Origin: Psychrobacter sp. JCM 18903
Lineage (GTDB): Bacteria; Pseudomonadota; Gammaproteobacteria; Pseudomonadales; Moraxellaceae
Assembly: GCF_000586475.1 (NCBI RefSeq)
Contig: NZ_BAWJ01000001.1
Coordinates: forward strand, 62,001-126,000
Reading direction: 5' to 3'
DNA: 64,000 nt
Of the stretch, positions 9,548 through 19,481 are shown one piece after another (positions within the stretch are counted from its first letter, which is position 1; each line of letters opens with the position of its first letter). The translations under genes and the position numbers were made by a program. Below the pieces are notes generated by a model that saw nothing but the letters and a program-made list of their open reading frames with translations, was not told the origin of the DNA and made no database searches.

Positions 9548-9580
9548 ATAAGCGACATTCATTGTCGCTTATTTTCGTTT
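9548..9580 (+). terminator. Terminator between ruvA and ruvB
   Basis: AAGCGACA / TGTCGCTT stem (9550-9557 with 9563-9570), five-base loop, then ATTTTCGTTTT. It suggests that ruvB is at least partly transcribed on its own. Confidence 0.7.
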
Positions 9581-9687
9581 TAGGCTGTGCTTTATTTAGT
9601 AGCTGCTTTATGATGTTTTGCATGACTTATACGTAGCGTTTGGTTATGCTATTTATACCTATTCTTTAAAGATAATGATTTAATATA

Positions 9688-10683
9688 ATGATAAAACCTA
9701 TGATGCAAGATCGTTTGATTAATCCATTCGAAGGGGCAGGCGATGCGCCTGATTCTAATATTCGACCGGCATTACTGGCTGAATATATTGGTCAGCCAGT
9801 GGTACGTGAGCAGATGGAAGTATTTATTGGCGCAGCGCGTGGTCGGGGTGAGGCATTAGATCATACTTTGATTTTTGGTCCGCCTGGTCTTGGAAAAACG
9901 ACGCTTGCCAATATTATTGCTCGTGAAATGGGCGGTAATCTGCGTTCTACATCTGGCCCTGTCCTTGAGCGTCCGGGTGATTTGGCAGCGATGTTAACCA
10001 ATTTGGAAGAAGGTGACGTGCTCTTTATCGATGAGATCCATCGTTTGAGCTCCGTTATTGAAGAGATACTGTATCCCGCTATGGAAGATTTTCAGCTGGA
10101 TATTATGATTGGTGAAGGGCCTGCGGCACGCTCTATCAAGCTGGATTTACCGCCGTTTACCTTGGTTGCGGCAACCACGCGAGCAGGATTATTGACCTCA
10201 CCACTGCGTGATCGTTTCGGCATTGTGCAGCGGCTCGAATTTTATAATATTGCTGATCTGACCACGATTGTGAGTCGTGCCGCCCGTTTGATGCGTGTAC
10301 CGATGAGTGAAGATGGCGCGGTGGAGATTGCTCGCCGTGCGCGTGGTACGCCAAGGATTGCCAATCGTTTATTACGCCGTGTACGTGATTATGCTGAAGT
10401 GAGAGGCGACGGTAGTATCAATGGCGCGATTGCGGGCAGTGCGCTCGATATGCTGGCAGTTGATAGACGTGGTCTTGATCATTTGGACAGACGTTATATT
10501 GAGATATTGCACGAACGTTTTGATGGTGGTCCAGCTGGCGTTGAAGCGGTAGCAGCAGCAATGGCTGAAGATCGCGGTACGCTTGAGGATGTGATTGAGC
10601 CATATCTTATTCAGCAAGGCTATGTATTACGTACCGCACGTGGACGCGTACTGACCCAAATGGCGATTGACCAGATGTTATGA
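9688..10683 (+). CDS. ruvB: Holliday junction branch-migration ATPase RuvB
   Basis: AAA+ motor of 331 residues that forms hexameric rings on either side of RuvA. Walker A GPPGLGKT (near residue 64), Walker B DEIH, sensor 1 AATTRAG, arginine finger region PLRDRFG, and the C-terminal winged helix [14 protein letters not shown] through [12 protein letters not shown]. All are intact in one frame. A second ATG at 9700 ([10 protein letters not shown]) is an alternative start; no strong ribosome site separates them. The upstream partner ruvA is frameshifted in this sequence while ruvB is perfect, which supports a sequence error in ruvA. Confidence 0.97.
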   Translation: MIKPMMQDRLINPFEGAGDAPDSNIRPALLAEYIGQPVVREQMEVFIGAARGRGEALDHTLIFGPPGLGKTTLANIIAREMGGNLRSTSGPVLERPGDLAAMLTNLEEGDVLFIDEIHRLSSVIEEILYPAMEDFQLDIMIGEGPAARSIKLDLPPFTLVAATTRAGLLTSPLRDRFGIVQRLEFYNIADLTTIVSRAARLMRVPMSEDGAVEIARRARGTPRIANRLLRRVRDYAEVRGDGSINGAIAGSALDMLAVDRRGLDHLDRRYIEILHERFDGGPAGVEAVAAAMAEDRGTLEDVIEPYLIQQGYVLRTARGRVLTQMAIDQML

Positions 10684-10688
10684 AATTA

Positions 10689-10746
10689 GCCTAAAAAATA
10701 CCCCTACGTTTAATACTCTAGTTAAACGTAGGGGTATTTTTTAGGC
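10689..10746. terminator. Long bidirectional terminator
   Basis: A perfect 25-base inverted repeat (10689-10713 and 10722-10746) around an 8-base loop. The outer part is GCCTAAAAAATA, the core CCCCTACGTTTAA. A6 and T6 runs serve both strands. It separates convergent ruvB and the FAD oxidase gene. Confidence 0.95.
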
Positions 10747-10775
10747 TTTGATTTCTTATAAGCACTATTCAACAG

Positions 10776-12189
10776 TTAAACAGTGGGTAAAGCCTCAGGC
10801 CATATTTTACCTGGATTTAAGATATTTTTAGGGTCAAGGGCTGATTTAATCGCTTGCATCATACTAAGGCGTTACCGTGTTCTTGCTGCATATATTTTTG
10901 TTTGCCTTGCCCGATACCATGCTCACCTGTACAAGTACCATCCATTTCAATAGCGCGGGTAGCTAAGCGGCTGATAATGCCGTCAGCGGTAGCGATTTCT
11001 TCAGGATTTTCGGTATCGACCAATAACAAAACATGAAAATTACCATCGCCAACATGACCAACGATAGGCCCAATCATACCCGATGCTTCGATATCTTTTG
11101 CTGTTGCACTGACGCATTCTGCTAATCGTGAAATGGGCACACAAGCATCCGTCGATAAGGCGCTGGCTTCAGGACGTAGAGCAGAGCTGGCATGATAAGC
11201 GTTATGCCGTGCTTGCCACAGACGTTTGCGCTCGGCTTCATTGGTATCCCAAGCAAAGTCACGACCGCCGAATTCTTCGATAATATCCGTAAACAGTTGA
11301 GCTTGTTCAGCGACGCTGGCATCTGTGCCGTGAAACTCTACAAATAGGGTAGCGTCTCATCTAGATCAAGATTGGCATATTGATTACAGGCTTTAATTTG
11401 CATGGCATCAAGTAGCTCAATGCGCGCAATCGGCAAGCACATTTGAATGGTCAGCATCACTGCCTGACAGGCATCCTCAATCGTTGGGAAATGGCAAATA
11501 CCGCTACCAATACACTCGCTGATGCCGAACAGTTTAAGTGTGACTTCGGTGACGATACCAAGTGTCTCTTCTGAGCCGATCATTAATCTCGTCAAGTCAT
11601 AACCCGCTGCAGATTTTTTGGCACGGGTACCAGTGCGGACAATCTCTCCACTCGCGGTGACTATCTCAAGCGCGAGTACCACGTCTTTCATCGTGCCATA
11701 GCGTACCGCATTGGTGCCTGAAGCGCGAGTGGCGACCATACCGCCGATACTGGCATTGGCACCCGGATCTATTGGAAAAAACAGTCCTGTATCACGTAAA
11801 TAGTGATTGAGCTGCTCACGTGTGACACCTGGTTGTACGGTCACTGTCAGATCTTCATTATGTACCTGCAATATTCCATCCATCGCGTGCATATCGATGC
11901 ATAATCCACCATATGGCGCATTTAATTGACCTTCTAAGGATGAGCCAATACCAAATGCAATCACTGGCATTTGATACTGATTGCAAATCTCCACCGCAGC
12001 TGCTACCTCGTGCTTATCTTGTACTGTCAAGACGGCATCGGGTGGCTGATTGGCAAGCCACGTCATCGTATGCCCATGCTGCTCACGTACCGTTATATTG
12101 GTAGTAAGTTGTTTACCGAAACGAGTTTGTAAGGCAGCAATAGCCTCGCTGTGGTCTTTTTTAGCAATTGATATTTTAGCGGTAGACAT
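10776..12189 (-). CDS. FAD-linked D-lactate/glycolate-type oxidase, two frameshifts
   Basis: Two-domain flavoprotein dehydrogenase, about 471 residues when rejoined. The FAD-binding (PCMH) domain shows GIGSSLEGQLNAP, IDPGANASIGGMVATRASGTNAVRYG and GYDLTRLMIGSEETLGIVTE. The C-terminal cap shows RKRLWQARHNAY, IVGHVGDGNFH and GTCTGEHGIGQGK, ending ALDPKNILNPGKIW. One base is missing near 11346-11349 (between DETLP and LFVEFHGTDA) and another near 10866 (before MQAIKSALDP). This is the D-lactate dehydrogenase (cytochrome)/GlcD family, most like the LDHD branch. The substrate cannot be decided from sequence. It stands alone, without glcE/glcF partners. Confidence 0.85.
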
Positions 12190-12253
12190 GGGTGACTCCT
12201 ATACAGGGCGTCTTTTTTAACGACACAATGAGAAATGAGGCAATGTAAAAACT

Positions 12254-12308
12254 AAGCTCTCACTCACTTTAAATATCACTAAAAAGCAATGAAAGTGAGT
12301 GAGAGCTT
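12254..12308 (-). terminator. Terminator of ubiB
   Basis: A perfect 17-base inverted repeat (12254-12270 with 12292-12308, core CTCTCACTCACTTT) with a 21-base loop, followed on the minus strand by AGTTTTTAC. It separates ubiB from the FAD oxidase gene on the same strand. Because the loop is long, a regulatory role (operator or attenuator for the oxidase gene) is an alternative. Confidence 0.7.
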
Positions 12309-12374
12309 ATTGAATAAAAATTAGATAGTAATGGCTATTAACCAATACTTATTTTTATTAAAAATAACAGAGCG

Positions 12375-14036
12375 TTAGGCTAAAATACGCCAAACGACAA
12401 CCAAAATAGCCAATATATAAAAGATAGGCGAGAGCCAGCCAACAACCTGTATTGCAATGGCAATGAAAATGGCAAAGCCAGCAAGCGCCAGCCAATCTCG
12501 GCGGCGATCATTAAGCATATCCGCACGAATTTGTTGTATTTCTCGCAGCTGACTGTCTTGACGTGATCCTTGTGAGGCAAGGCTTTGTAAGCCTTGATCC
12601 AATAGCTTTGGAATATCAGTCGTCGATAATAAAATCTCTGGTAACTGCTGGCGTAAATGTTGTAAATTACGCATCGGATCGAGCTGCTCTTTAATCCAGC
12701 TGCTTAAAATCGGCTTGGCAAGTGACCAGATATCAAGGTCAGGATACAAGTCGCGACCAAGCCCTTCGACATGAACCAAGGTCTTCAATAGCAGCATTAA
12801 TTGCGGCGGGATACTCATATGGTGACGACGGGCGATATCTAAAATCTGCATCAAGACACCAGCAAAGTCGATATCATTAATGGATTTTTGCAGCATTGGA
12901 CCAACCGTGCGTTTCATATCGCGCATCAGGGCATGCTTATCTGTATTTGGTGGAATCCAACCTGCACGGCTGACGATATCAACCATCGCCGTAAAGTTGT
13001 TATTCATCACCGCCAACAGCATGCGCGCCACAATGAGCTGATCGTCTTTTGATAGCGTACCCATGATGGCGCAATCAAGCCCGATATAGCGCGGCTCGTG
13101 CCCTAAGTCAACCGCTGCCATATCGGCAGTGAGCGTTTTAACCGGTGGCGTCTCTACAAAGACATTACCCGGATGCATATCGGCATGAAAGAAGTTATCG
13201 CGGAATACTTGGGTAAAAAAGATCGTTAAGCCTTTTTCTGCTAGTGCTGCTCGGTCATAACCAAGTTGATCAAACACTGCAACTTGCGAGATAGGAACGC
13301 CTTGGATACGCTCCATGACCATCACATTTTTGGCAGAATCATAGACTTCTGGTACATACATCAATGCCGAACCCAAGAAGTTGTTGCGCATCTGAGTGGT
13401 ATTGTCTGCCTCTAAGGTCAAATCCAACTCGTTTAACATCACTTGGCGATAGTCTTCGACAATATCGATGATATGAATGGCACGTGCCGCTTCAATACGC
13501 GCTGATGCCCAATTGGCCAGCTCACGTAGTAGCTCAAAATCAGCAATGATGGTGGTGCGGATATCAGGACGCACCACTTTTACCACCACTTCACGACCAT
13601 CATGCAGCGCAGCAGTATGTACTTGGGCAATCGAAGCCGCCGCTAGAGGTTTGACATCAAAGCGTGCGAACAAGGTGCCAATCGATTGACCAAGACCGTG
13701 TTTAGGGTCTTGGATTTGGGTAATGGCCACATCAGAATTGAAAGGTTTGACTTTATCTTGTAGCTGAACCAATTGCTCGATAATCTCAGGCGGCACTAAA
13801 TCGCGACGCGTTGACAGCAGTTGGCCAAGCTTTAAAAACAGCGTGCCCATGTCTTCAAGCGCATATTTAATCGCATTGGGTTGGTGTTTTTTACCCCACG
13901 CCGCTGGATGCAGGCGAATCAAACGCGCCAAAGGTTGCAGCTGTGGCACGTCTTCGATAGAAAGATGAGTATCGATGCGATAAGTTGCGGCGATACGCCA
14001 AAGCTCAAGTAAACGGGCGCGATGAGATAATAGCAT
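12375..14036 (-). CDS. ubiB: UbiB, ABC1-family atypical kinase/ATPase for ubiquinone synthesis
   Basis: About 553 residues from the ATG at 14036 (MLLSHRARLLELWR); a GTG at 14084 would add 16 residues without family similarity. The ABC1/ADCK motifs are present: KxGQ box (LFLKLGQLLSTRRDLVP), Ala-rich nucleotide loop AAASIAQVHTA in place of a P-loop, KVVRPDI, and the catalytic-like segment HADMHPGN. Two C-terminal transmembrane helices (FAIFIAIAIQVVGWL and IFYILAILVVVWRIL) anchor it in the inner membrane. UbiB supports the Ubi metabolon together with UbiJ and UbiK, possibly extracting lipid intermediates. It is the last gene of ubiE-ubiJ-ubiB, the standard order. Confidence 0.95.
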   Translation of the reverse strand: MLLSHRARLLELWRIAATYRIDTHLSIEDVPQLQPLARLIRLHPAAWGKKHQPNAIKYALEDMGTLFLKLGQLLSTRRDLVPPEIIEQLVQLQDKVKPFNSDVAITQIQDPKHGLGQSIGTLFARFDVKPLAAASIAQVHTAALHDGREVVVKVVRPDIRTTIIADFELLRELANWASARIEAARAIHIIDIVEDYRQVMLNELDLTLEADNTTQMRNNFLGSALMYVPEVYDSAKNVMVMERIQGVPISQVAVFDQLGYDRAALAEKGLTIFFTQVFRDNFFHADMHPGNVFVETPPVKTLTADMAAVDLGHEPRYIGLDCAIMGTLSKDDQLIVARMLLAVMNNNFTAMVDIVSRAGWIPPNTDKHALMRDMKRTVGPMLQKSINDIDFAGVLMQILDIARRHHMSIPPQLMLLLKTLVHVEGLGRDLYPDLDIWSLAKPILSSWIKEQLDPMRNLQHLRQQLPEILLSTTDIPKLLDQGLQSLASQGSRQDSQLREIQQIRADMLNDRRRDWLALAGFAIFIAIAIQVVGWLSPIFYILAILVVVWRILA

Positions 14037-14173
14037 GAGGTATGGGTACTCTAAAGAAAGTCGAAAATAGGGTGGGCACTGCACTTATTTATAAACTGTG
14101 CTTATCTATAAATTGCACTTATCTATAAACAGTGCTGTCGATAATAGAATTTAGCGATCATCGACGACAACAG

Positions 14174-14877
14174 TTATTGATGAAACGAGTTATTGAGAAA
14201 ACGTGTCTGTTCATCTTTGATAGCAGCAAGTTTGGCCTCTTCACGTTCGACATCAGCCCGCAGCTTTAACAGTTGCTGCTTAAGATCGTTTACTTCTGCT
14301 GCCTCGATAGGATCAGGAGCACTATTACCTGCCACCTCATTAGCCCAGTCGCTGACATCGTCAAAAGCGCGTTTGGCACTATGGCGCCAGCTGCCTTTAA
14401 GCTGTGAGATAAGTAGATGCAACTGATTGGCCATCGGCTTACCAATAAATGGCTCAAGCTGTCCTGCAACATCTGGATCGAAACCTGCGACCAGTTGTTT
14501 GAGCTGCATGAGTACCTTGTAATCACCCGCGATAGGCAGGTTGCCTCAGTGCCACGCATCAGATTCAGCAGTTGCGCTGGGTTATCTACAGTAATGGTAC
14601 AGTCTGGGCGACTATGACCAATCCGTGCGCGCTCCATAGTGGCTTGTTGGTGCTCGTTCATCGCGCCACTTTGCTCAAACACGCTGTCTGTTGTCACCGG
14701 CTCAAAACGCAAACGCTCATGAGTGAATAAAATATCCAAACGAATCTCAGGCATGGCCATATTGAGTCGCAACACTTTGCCAGCAAGCGGTGCCAATCCT
14801 GATTTGGTAATTTCATCACTCGCAATAGCAAGGTTAATCAGCTTTTCGGCACCCGCCAAAAGTAGAACAGTCAGCAT
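14174..14877 (-). CDS. ubiJ: UbiJ, SCP2-domain ubiquinone biosynthesis accessory factor, frameshifted
   Basis: UbiJ binds lipid in the soluble Ubi complex. The first part (MLTVLLLAGAEKLINLAIA through CTITVDNPAQLLNLMRGTE) is the SCP2-like domain. The second frame (GNLPIAGDYKVLMQLKQLV through EEAKLAAIKDEQTRFL) completes it and adds a C-terminal coiled coil. Together about 234 residues. One G appears to be missing at about 14544: GAGGGC instead of GAGGC restores RGTEGNLPIAGDYKVL. It lies between ubiE and ubiB on the same strand, exactly where UbiJ is expected. Confidence 0.88.
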
Positions 14878-14995
14878 AAGGCTCTCGCATAGTCAGTTGA
14901 GCGCCTTAAAAGAGCGCATCATTTGTAAAGGTCAGTTGCCACCACTTTACGTGATGGCATGTCTATTACTATGTAATGTAATTCAAAACTTAATC

Positions 14996-16156
14996 TTACG
15001 CTTTAAAGCCGCGATGGACAGCGACAATACCAGCCGTTAAGTTATGATAATCACAATTTTCAAAGCCCGCTTGCTGCATCATTTGTTTCAACGTCTGTTG
15101 ATCAGGATGCATACGAATCGATTCGGCCAAGTATTGATAACTCTCAGAATCATTGGCAATCAGCTTGCCCATAATAGGTAAGGCGGTAAATGAGTATAAA
15201 TCATAGGCTTTAGACAATGGCTCAAATACAGGTTTTGAGAACTCCAAAATTAATAAACGACCACCTGGCTTCAGCACGCGATACATCGATTTGAGCGCTG
15301 CGTCTTTGTCCGTGACATTACGTAGGCCAAAGCTGATAGTGACCAAATCAAAGCTATTGTCATCGAATGGCGCGAGTGTTTCGGCATTGGCCAATACAAA
15401 ATCGACGTTGTTGCAGCCAGCATTGATTAAGCGTTCACGACCGACTTCTAGCATGGCGGCATTGATATCTGATAACACTACATGGCCATTTCTACCGACT
15501 TCACGGCTAAAAACTTTGGCTAAATCACCTGTACCACCAGCGATATCAAGCACATGCTGACCCGCACGCACGCCTGATAAGCTAATGGCATAACGCTTCC
15601 ATAGTCGATGAATACCAAATGACATTAAGTCGTTCATGATGTCGTATTTTTTGGCAACTGAGGTAAAAACATCGGCAACGCGCGCTTGCTTTTCAGCTTT
15701 ATTGACAGTCTTATAGCCAAAATGCGTTTCTTCATTACCGTCAGTATCAGGCGTATGTGGGTTATTGATGTCATCACGTTGATTAAAAAGCGTTTGTTTG
15801 GCGGTTTGTGTTTGTGCAGATACATTGTCTACATGGTTGCTATTAGCGTTGTTGCTGATATTGTTACTGGTAGTATTATTTGGCATAGTGGTTTGTTGGC
15901 CTTGTGGCGTTCCCGTTGGTAGGTCTTGGACTTGTGTAAAGTCATTTCTCTTGCTGTTTTCGACGCCAGCATCAATACCTGTATTAAGCGTGGTATTAGT
16001 TTCATAGCTTCGACGTGCTTGTACTTGTGACGTAATATTTTGATTGTGGGTGATGCTATCTCTGACCAATTTATCTTGCAGGTGACCATTAGTCGTGGTG
16101 TTGAGCGCTGGCTTTTGGTCAGAGTGAGCGGTGTTGTTATTGGTATTATCGGTCAT
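14996..16156 (-). CDS. ubiE: UbiE/MenG C-methyltransferase with long disordered N-terminal extension
   Basis: SAM-dependent methyltransferase of ubiquinone (and, where present, menaquinone) synthesis. The catalytic part begins near residue 143 ([20 protein letters not shown]) and carries [26 protein letters not shown] motif [34 protein letters not shown] and [12 protein letters not shown]. It aligns along the full 251-residue E. coli length. The first 140 or so residues are an Asn/Thr/Gln/Ser-rich low-complexity tail with no known domain. A start at an internal Met would drop the tail, but the frame is open and the ATG at 16156 begins it cleanly. Confidence 0.93.
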   Translation of the reverse strand: MTDNTNNNTAHSDQKPALNTTTNGHLQDKLVRDSITHNQNITSQVQARRSYETNTTLNTGIDAGVENSKRNDFTQVQDLPTGTPQGQQTTMPNNTTSNNISNNANSNHVDNVSAQTQTAKQTLFNQRDDINNPHTPDTDGNEETHFGYKTVNKAEKQARVADVFTSVAKKYDIMNDLMSFGIHRLWKRYAISLSGVRAGQHVLDIAGGTGDLAKVFSREVGRNGHVVLSDINAAMLEVGRERLINAGCNNVDFVLANAETLAPFDDNSFDLVTISFGLRNVTDKDAALKSMYRVLKPGGRLLILEFSKPVFEPLSKAYDLYSFTALPIMGKLIANDSESYQYLAESIRMHPDQQTLKQMMQQAGFENCDYHNLTAGIVAVHRGFKA

Positions 16157-16237
16157 AGCATTATCCTGTTATTCACTTTTATGATTATTGGTTTGCAAGG
16201 TATAAAATAGCAGCTAACCAAGCAAATGATGCGTCTA

Positions 16238-16948
16238 TCATACACCAAACGTCATTGGCTTACCGCCATTATCCGTCTCATGAACACGGTCAATAATCTC
16301 AAGTTCACGCTCACAAAACGGTTCAATAAAGCCGCTGACACTTTTTAGTGGTTTCATCGCTTTAAAGCCTGAATCGATAAATTCATACAAAGGCTGATAG
16401 TTGTAACGGTAGGCGGTGCCTTTAGCCAAGGCAAAGGCTTTTTGCAACATAAAAGAGTTTATATATTTATCGGTACGATAGCACACCTCTTTTAAATGAC
16501 CGATTTGGATACGTCTGGTGTCGGCTTCATTGACTACGCGATAGGCGTTCAGCATGTTGTCTTCGTTAACGGCTAAATCTTGAGCCAATAGCCATTCTGC
16601 TAAATGTAAATCTAGCTCTATCGCTAAGATAGCTGCTTGTATTGCCATGCTGCCAGTCTCTAAAGCCGCTGCTGGCGCAAAACGTTCAACTTTTTGCGCT
16701 TTAGGCACAATACGTTCTAACTGTCTGGCCAGCAATTTAAACTCATCGCCGCCATACAATTGTGTCAAAAAATAATCTGCCATCAGCTGATTTTGAGGTT
16801 GCTCGAACAAGTCTTTGTGAGTGTTCTGAATACGATCTCGTTGCCAAGCTTGCACCTCACTAAGTTTATCGTTTAATGCCAAATCTTCATGATAAGGCAG
16901 TGCCCAAAAACGGTTCAAATGTTGTTGTAAGTCGGCTAAAGAGGCCAT
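16238..16948 (-). CDS. Conserved hypothetical protein
   Basis: 236 residues, predicted soluble and mostly helical, no signal peptide. Distinct stretches are MADYFLTQLYGGDEFKLLARQLERIVPKA in the middle and FIEPFCERELEIIDRV near the end. I recall similar proteins as conserved hypotheticals in gamma-proteobacteria but cannot name a function. It lies 81 bases upstream of ubiE on the same strand, so it may be co-transcribed with the ubiE-ubiJ-ubiB genes. The next gene upstream is divergent. Confidence 0.75.
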   Translation of the reverse strand: MASLADLQQHLNRFWALPYHEDLALNDKLSEVQAWQRDRIQNTHKDLFEQPQNQLMADYFLTQLYGGDEFKLLARQLERIVPKAQKVERFAPAAALETGSMAIQAAILAIELDLHLAEWLLAQDLAVNEDNMLNAYRVVNEADTRRIQIGHLKEVCYRTDKYINSFMLQKAFALAKGTAYRYNYQPLYEFIDSGFKAMKPLKSVSGFIEPFCERELEIIDRVHETDNGGKPMTFGV

Positions 16949-17189
16949 GGTCAGTAAACCTGCATAAAAGTAAAGAGGATTAAAAGGTTGCGAATAAAAA
17001 GCTCAGGATAAACCGTGTTTTATACTTTTGGTTTTTGTATTTATAGAGCGTGATTACAGCATGTGTCTGAGATTGTGTTCACCTTAAAAGAAAATAAAGC
17101 AGAATACAAATGTCAAACTGTTACATAGCAGCGTTATTTACCGAATTGCTGCAATGCTATGATGGCGCTAACACGCTTTCAATCATAGG

Positions 17190-18843
17190 ATGATGACAGT
17201 TATGAGCAAAAATAATAAGACGACTGAACCCACCGCACCACAAGCGCTAACTGCACAATTTAGTGAGCAGATTATCGATGAGCGCTTAACTCCCAATCCC
17301 CTGAGCCAGTTTTCTATGGACAACGATGCACTGAGATTGGCACTGGTCACGGCCCAATATGCTCTACGAGCAACGCGGCAACAGACGCCGCCAATCCTCA
17401 ATAAACCAACAGGCTATTGGTATTGGTCAATGGTATGGAGCAGGCAGGCAAGGGTACCGCTGTCAAGCAATTGCGCCAATGGTCGATCCTCGACTACTTA
17501 AAGTTGAGGCAACCGTTGGTGATTGTCCCTCAGTATATCAGCCGATTTGGCAGGTACATACCAAGGTGTTACCCCGTCATGGCGATGTGATGGTTTATTT
17601 TGGCAACTGGTATGCTGACTTGCTTTATAACGTCATGCGTATGGCAACATCAGACAATGACAAGTCTGACAACGACAAAGCGTTACCGATTGCGCAATGG
17701 CAAGCATATTTACAGCAGCAGCTTATTGAGCTACAAGCGTTCGAACAAGACCTCGCTGCCAATCAAACCCGACTGCTTAAATGCTGGTTCCATGTCGATA
17801 TCGAAACGTTGCAAGCGCGATTGAATGACGATGAAGCCGATCCGCAGTTTTTATACCAAATTGACTGGAATAGTAAAAAAGTTATCGAAACCTTTAATCA
17901 AGTGGCTACCGTTCTGCTACGCCAGCAAGATGATTGGATCATCATTGATGGTGATAACAAGTCAGATGCGGCTGACCATTTTTGCCATGAAGTGCTACAA
18001 GCGATGCAAACCGCGCTAATAAGTAGTAAAATCAATAAAGTACAAACCTCTGATAAATCAAAGGCTAAGAAGCAAGCTCAGCAAGCACTCAAATCAGCAA
18101 AGTTTGAACCTGTAAAAATTCCTAAATGTTTAAAAGATATCGATGAGGCAGAGATTGATAAGTCGGACTACCGTGATGCGTTGGTAGAAAAACAAGTTCG
18201 CCTTGCCCAGTTGCTGCGTGCGCGCAAAGGGCGTCATATCGTTTTTGCCTTTGAAGGAATGGACGCTGCTGGCAAAGGCGGCGCGATCAAAAGATTGGTT
18301 GCGCCACTCGACCCACGCGAGTATCAAATTTATAATATCAGTGCGCCAATGTTATATGAGCTGCAACATCCTTATCTATGGCGTTTTTGGACCAAACTTC
18401 CGAACGAGCAAACCGACCGTATTAGCCGTATTGCCATTTTTGATCGGACTTGGTATGGGCGCGTTTTGGTTGAGCGCATTGAGGGTTTTGCCACGGATGA
18501 GGAATGGCAGCGTGCTTACGATGAAATCAATCGCTTTGAGGCGGATTTAGCCGCGGCGGGGACAATCGTTATCAAATACTGGTTGGCTATCGATAAAAAA
18601 GAACAGCTTAAACGTTTTGAGGCACGTCAGGAGACACCGCACAAGCAGTTTAAGCTGACGGACGATGACTGGCGCAACCGTGATAAATGGTCGGATTATG
18701 TGCAGTCTGCGGCGGATATGCTGGCACGTACCGATACAGAGTACGCACCGTGGTGCGTCATCGCGACCAATGAGAAGCGTCAAGCACGTTTGGATGTTTT
18801 AGATCATGCGATTAAGCAACTATCAGCGGTGTGTGGCAGCTGA
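17190..18843 (+). CDS. pap: Polyphosphate:AMP phosphotransferase (tandem PPK2), two frameshifts
   Basis: Uses polyphosphate to phosphorylate AMP. Pap has two PPK2 domains, the second catalytic. The N-terminal domain is broken: frame 1 runs to LRATRQQTPPILNK, a second frame supplies NRLLVLVNGMEQAGKGTAVKQLRQW (a Walker A), and a third continues VDPRLLKVEATVG to the end. One base is missing near 17405 (CCC read as CC) and one near 17484 (GGG read as GG). The C-terminal domain is intact, with FEGMDAAGKGGAIKR, DPREYQI and FDRTWYGRVLVER. Joined, about 550 residues. The start is 17190 or, with better spacing from AGGA, ATG 17202. It lies upstream of a phosphate transporter, which fits phosphate metabolism. 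Confidence 0.88.
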
Positions 18844-18934
18844 TATGTGATTGGTCATTCAATTAGGTAGCTGTTTACAAAGCGCCATAATTATATATTT
18901 AACGTTAAATAAATTCAGGGAAAGAGAGTATAAT

Positions 18935-19083
18935 GCGGCGTTATAGCAGGATGTTCTCTAACACATATGCTGGCAGTTACAAATCTTGCAATATCATCAT
19001 GCATTATGCGCTTATATTTAATATAATAGGCGCGTAATAGCTCCTGCTGTGCACGCTACTCACTGAGTGAGTAGCGTGTTTTT
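18935..19083 (+). ncRNA. Candidate small RNA or long 3' leader, unproven
   Basis: A TATAAT at 18929-18934 (weak -35) is followed after about 120 bases by the strong terminator at 19052-19083. There is no ORF in between. AGCAGGA (18944-18950) can pair with TCCTGCT (19042-19048), closing a structure. The simpler alternative is that this is just the 3' end of the pap transcript. Confidence 0.25.
19052..19083 (+). terminator. Strong rho-independent terminator
   Basis: Perfect 12-base stem CACGCTACTCAC / GTGAGTAGCGTG with loop TGA, then TTTTTA. Confidence 0.9.
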
Positions 19084-19481
19084 ACCCTTTGATACAGACA
19101 TTTTAATCACTCTGGTTAATAAGTTTGGCAAAGTTCTTACAATAGCAGTTATTAGCACCAAAATTATTACTACGACATCTCTAAGCCGCAAGCTGCTGTA
19201 ATCAGACGATTTGGCAATATTCCTTGCGGCTTTGTGACATATTGAGTGATGTGTTTTACCTTATTTACTGCCTTTACGTAAAATAAAATACGAGTAAATA
19301 AAAAATAAGCGTTAGGGTAGAGCACCAAGATAGCAGTAAGAAAAACCGTTTTTTAGCAAGCATATTGCGCGTTTCATATACGTTATATTAATGTCAGAAG
19401 CTATCACGAGCATTATTAATAGCCGCGCAATGTCATCAACCGCCTATAATTTCAATCAGCTTACGCAGGACGTATCAACGT

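Larger units (their letters stand above)
18844..19481. other. Long intergenic region between pap and pit, possible small RNA
   Basis: 638 bases without a credible ORF. The left part holds a TATAAT at 18929 and a strong terminator at 19052-19083 (see separate entries). The right part, 19090-19480, is AT-rich and presumably carries the pit promoter. Confidence 0.6.

Noticed and set aside
17359..17500. A separate short gene overlapping the start of pap
   Set aside because: Its N-terminal residues come from an out-of-frame stretch; the true frame here holds the Walker A motif of the first PPK2 domain.
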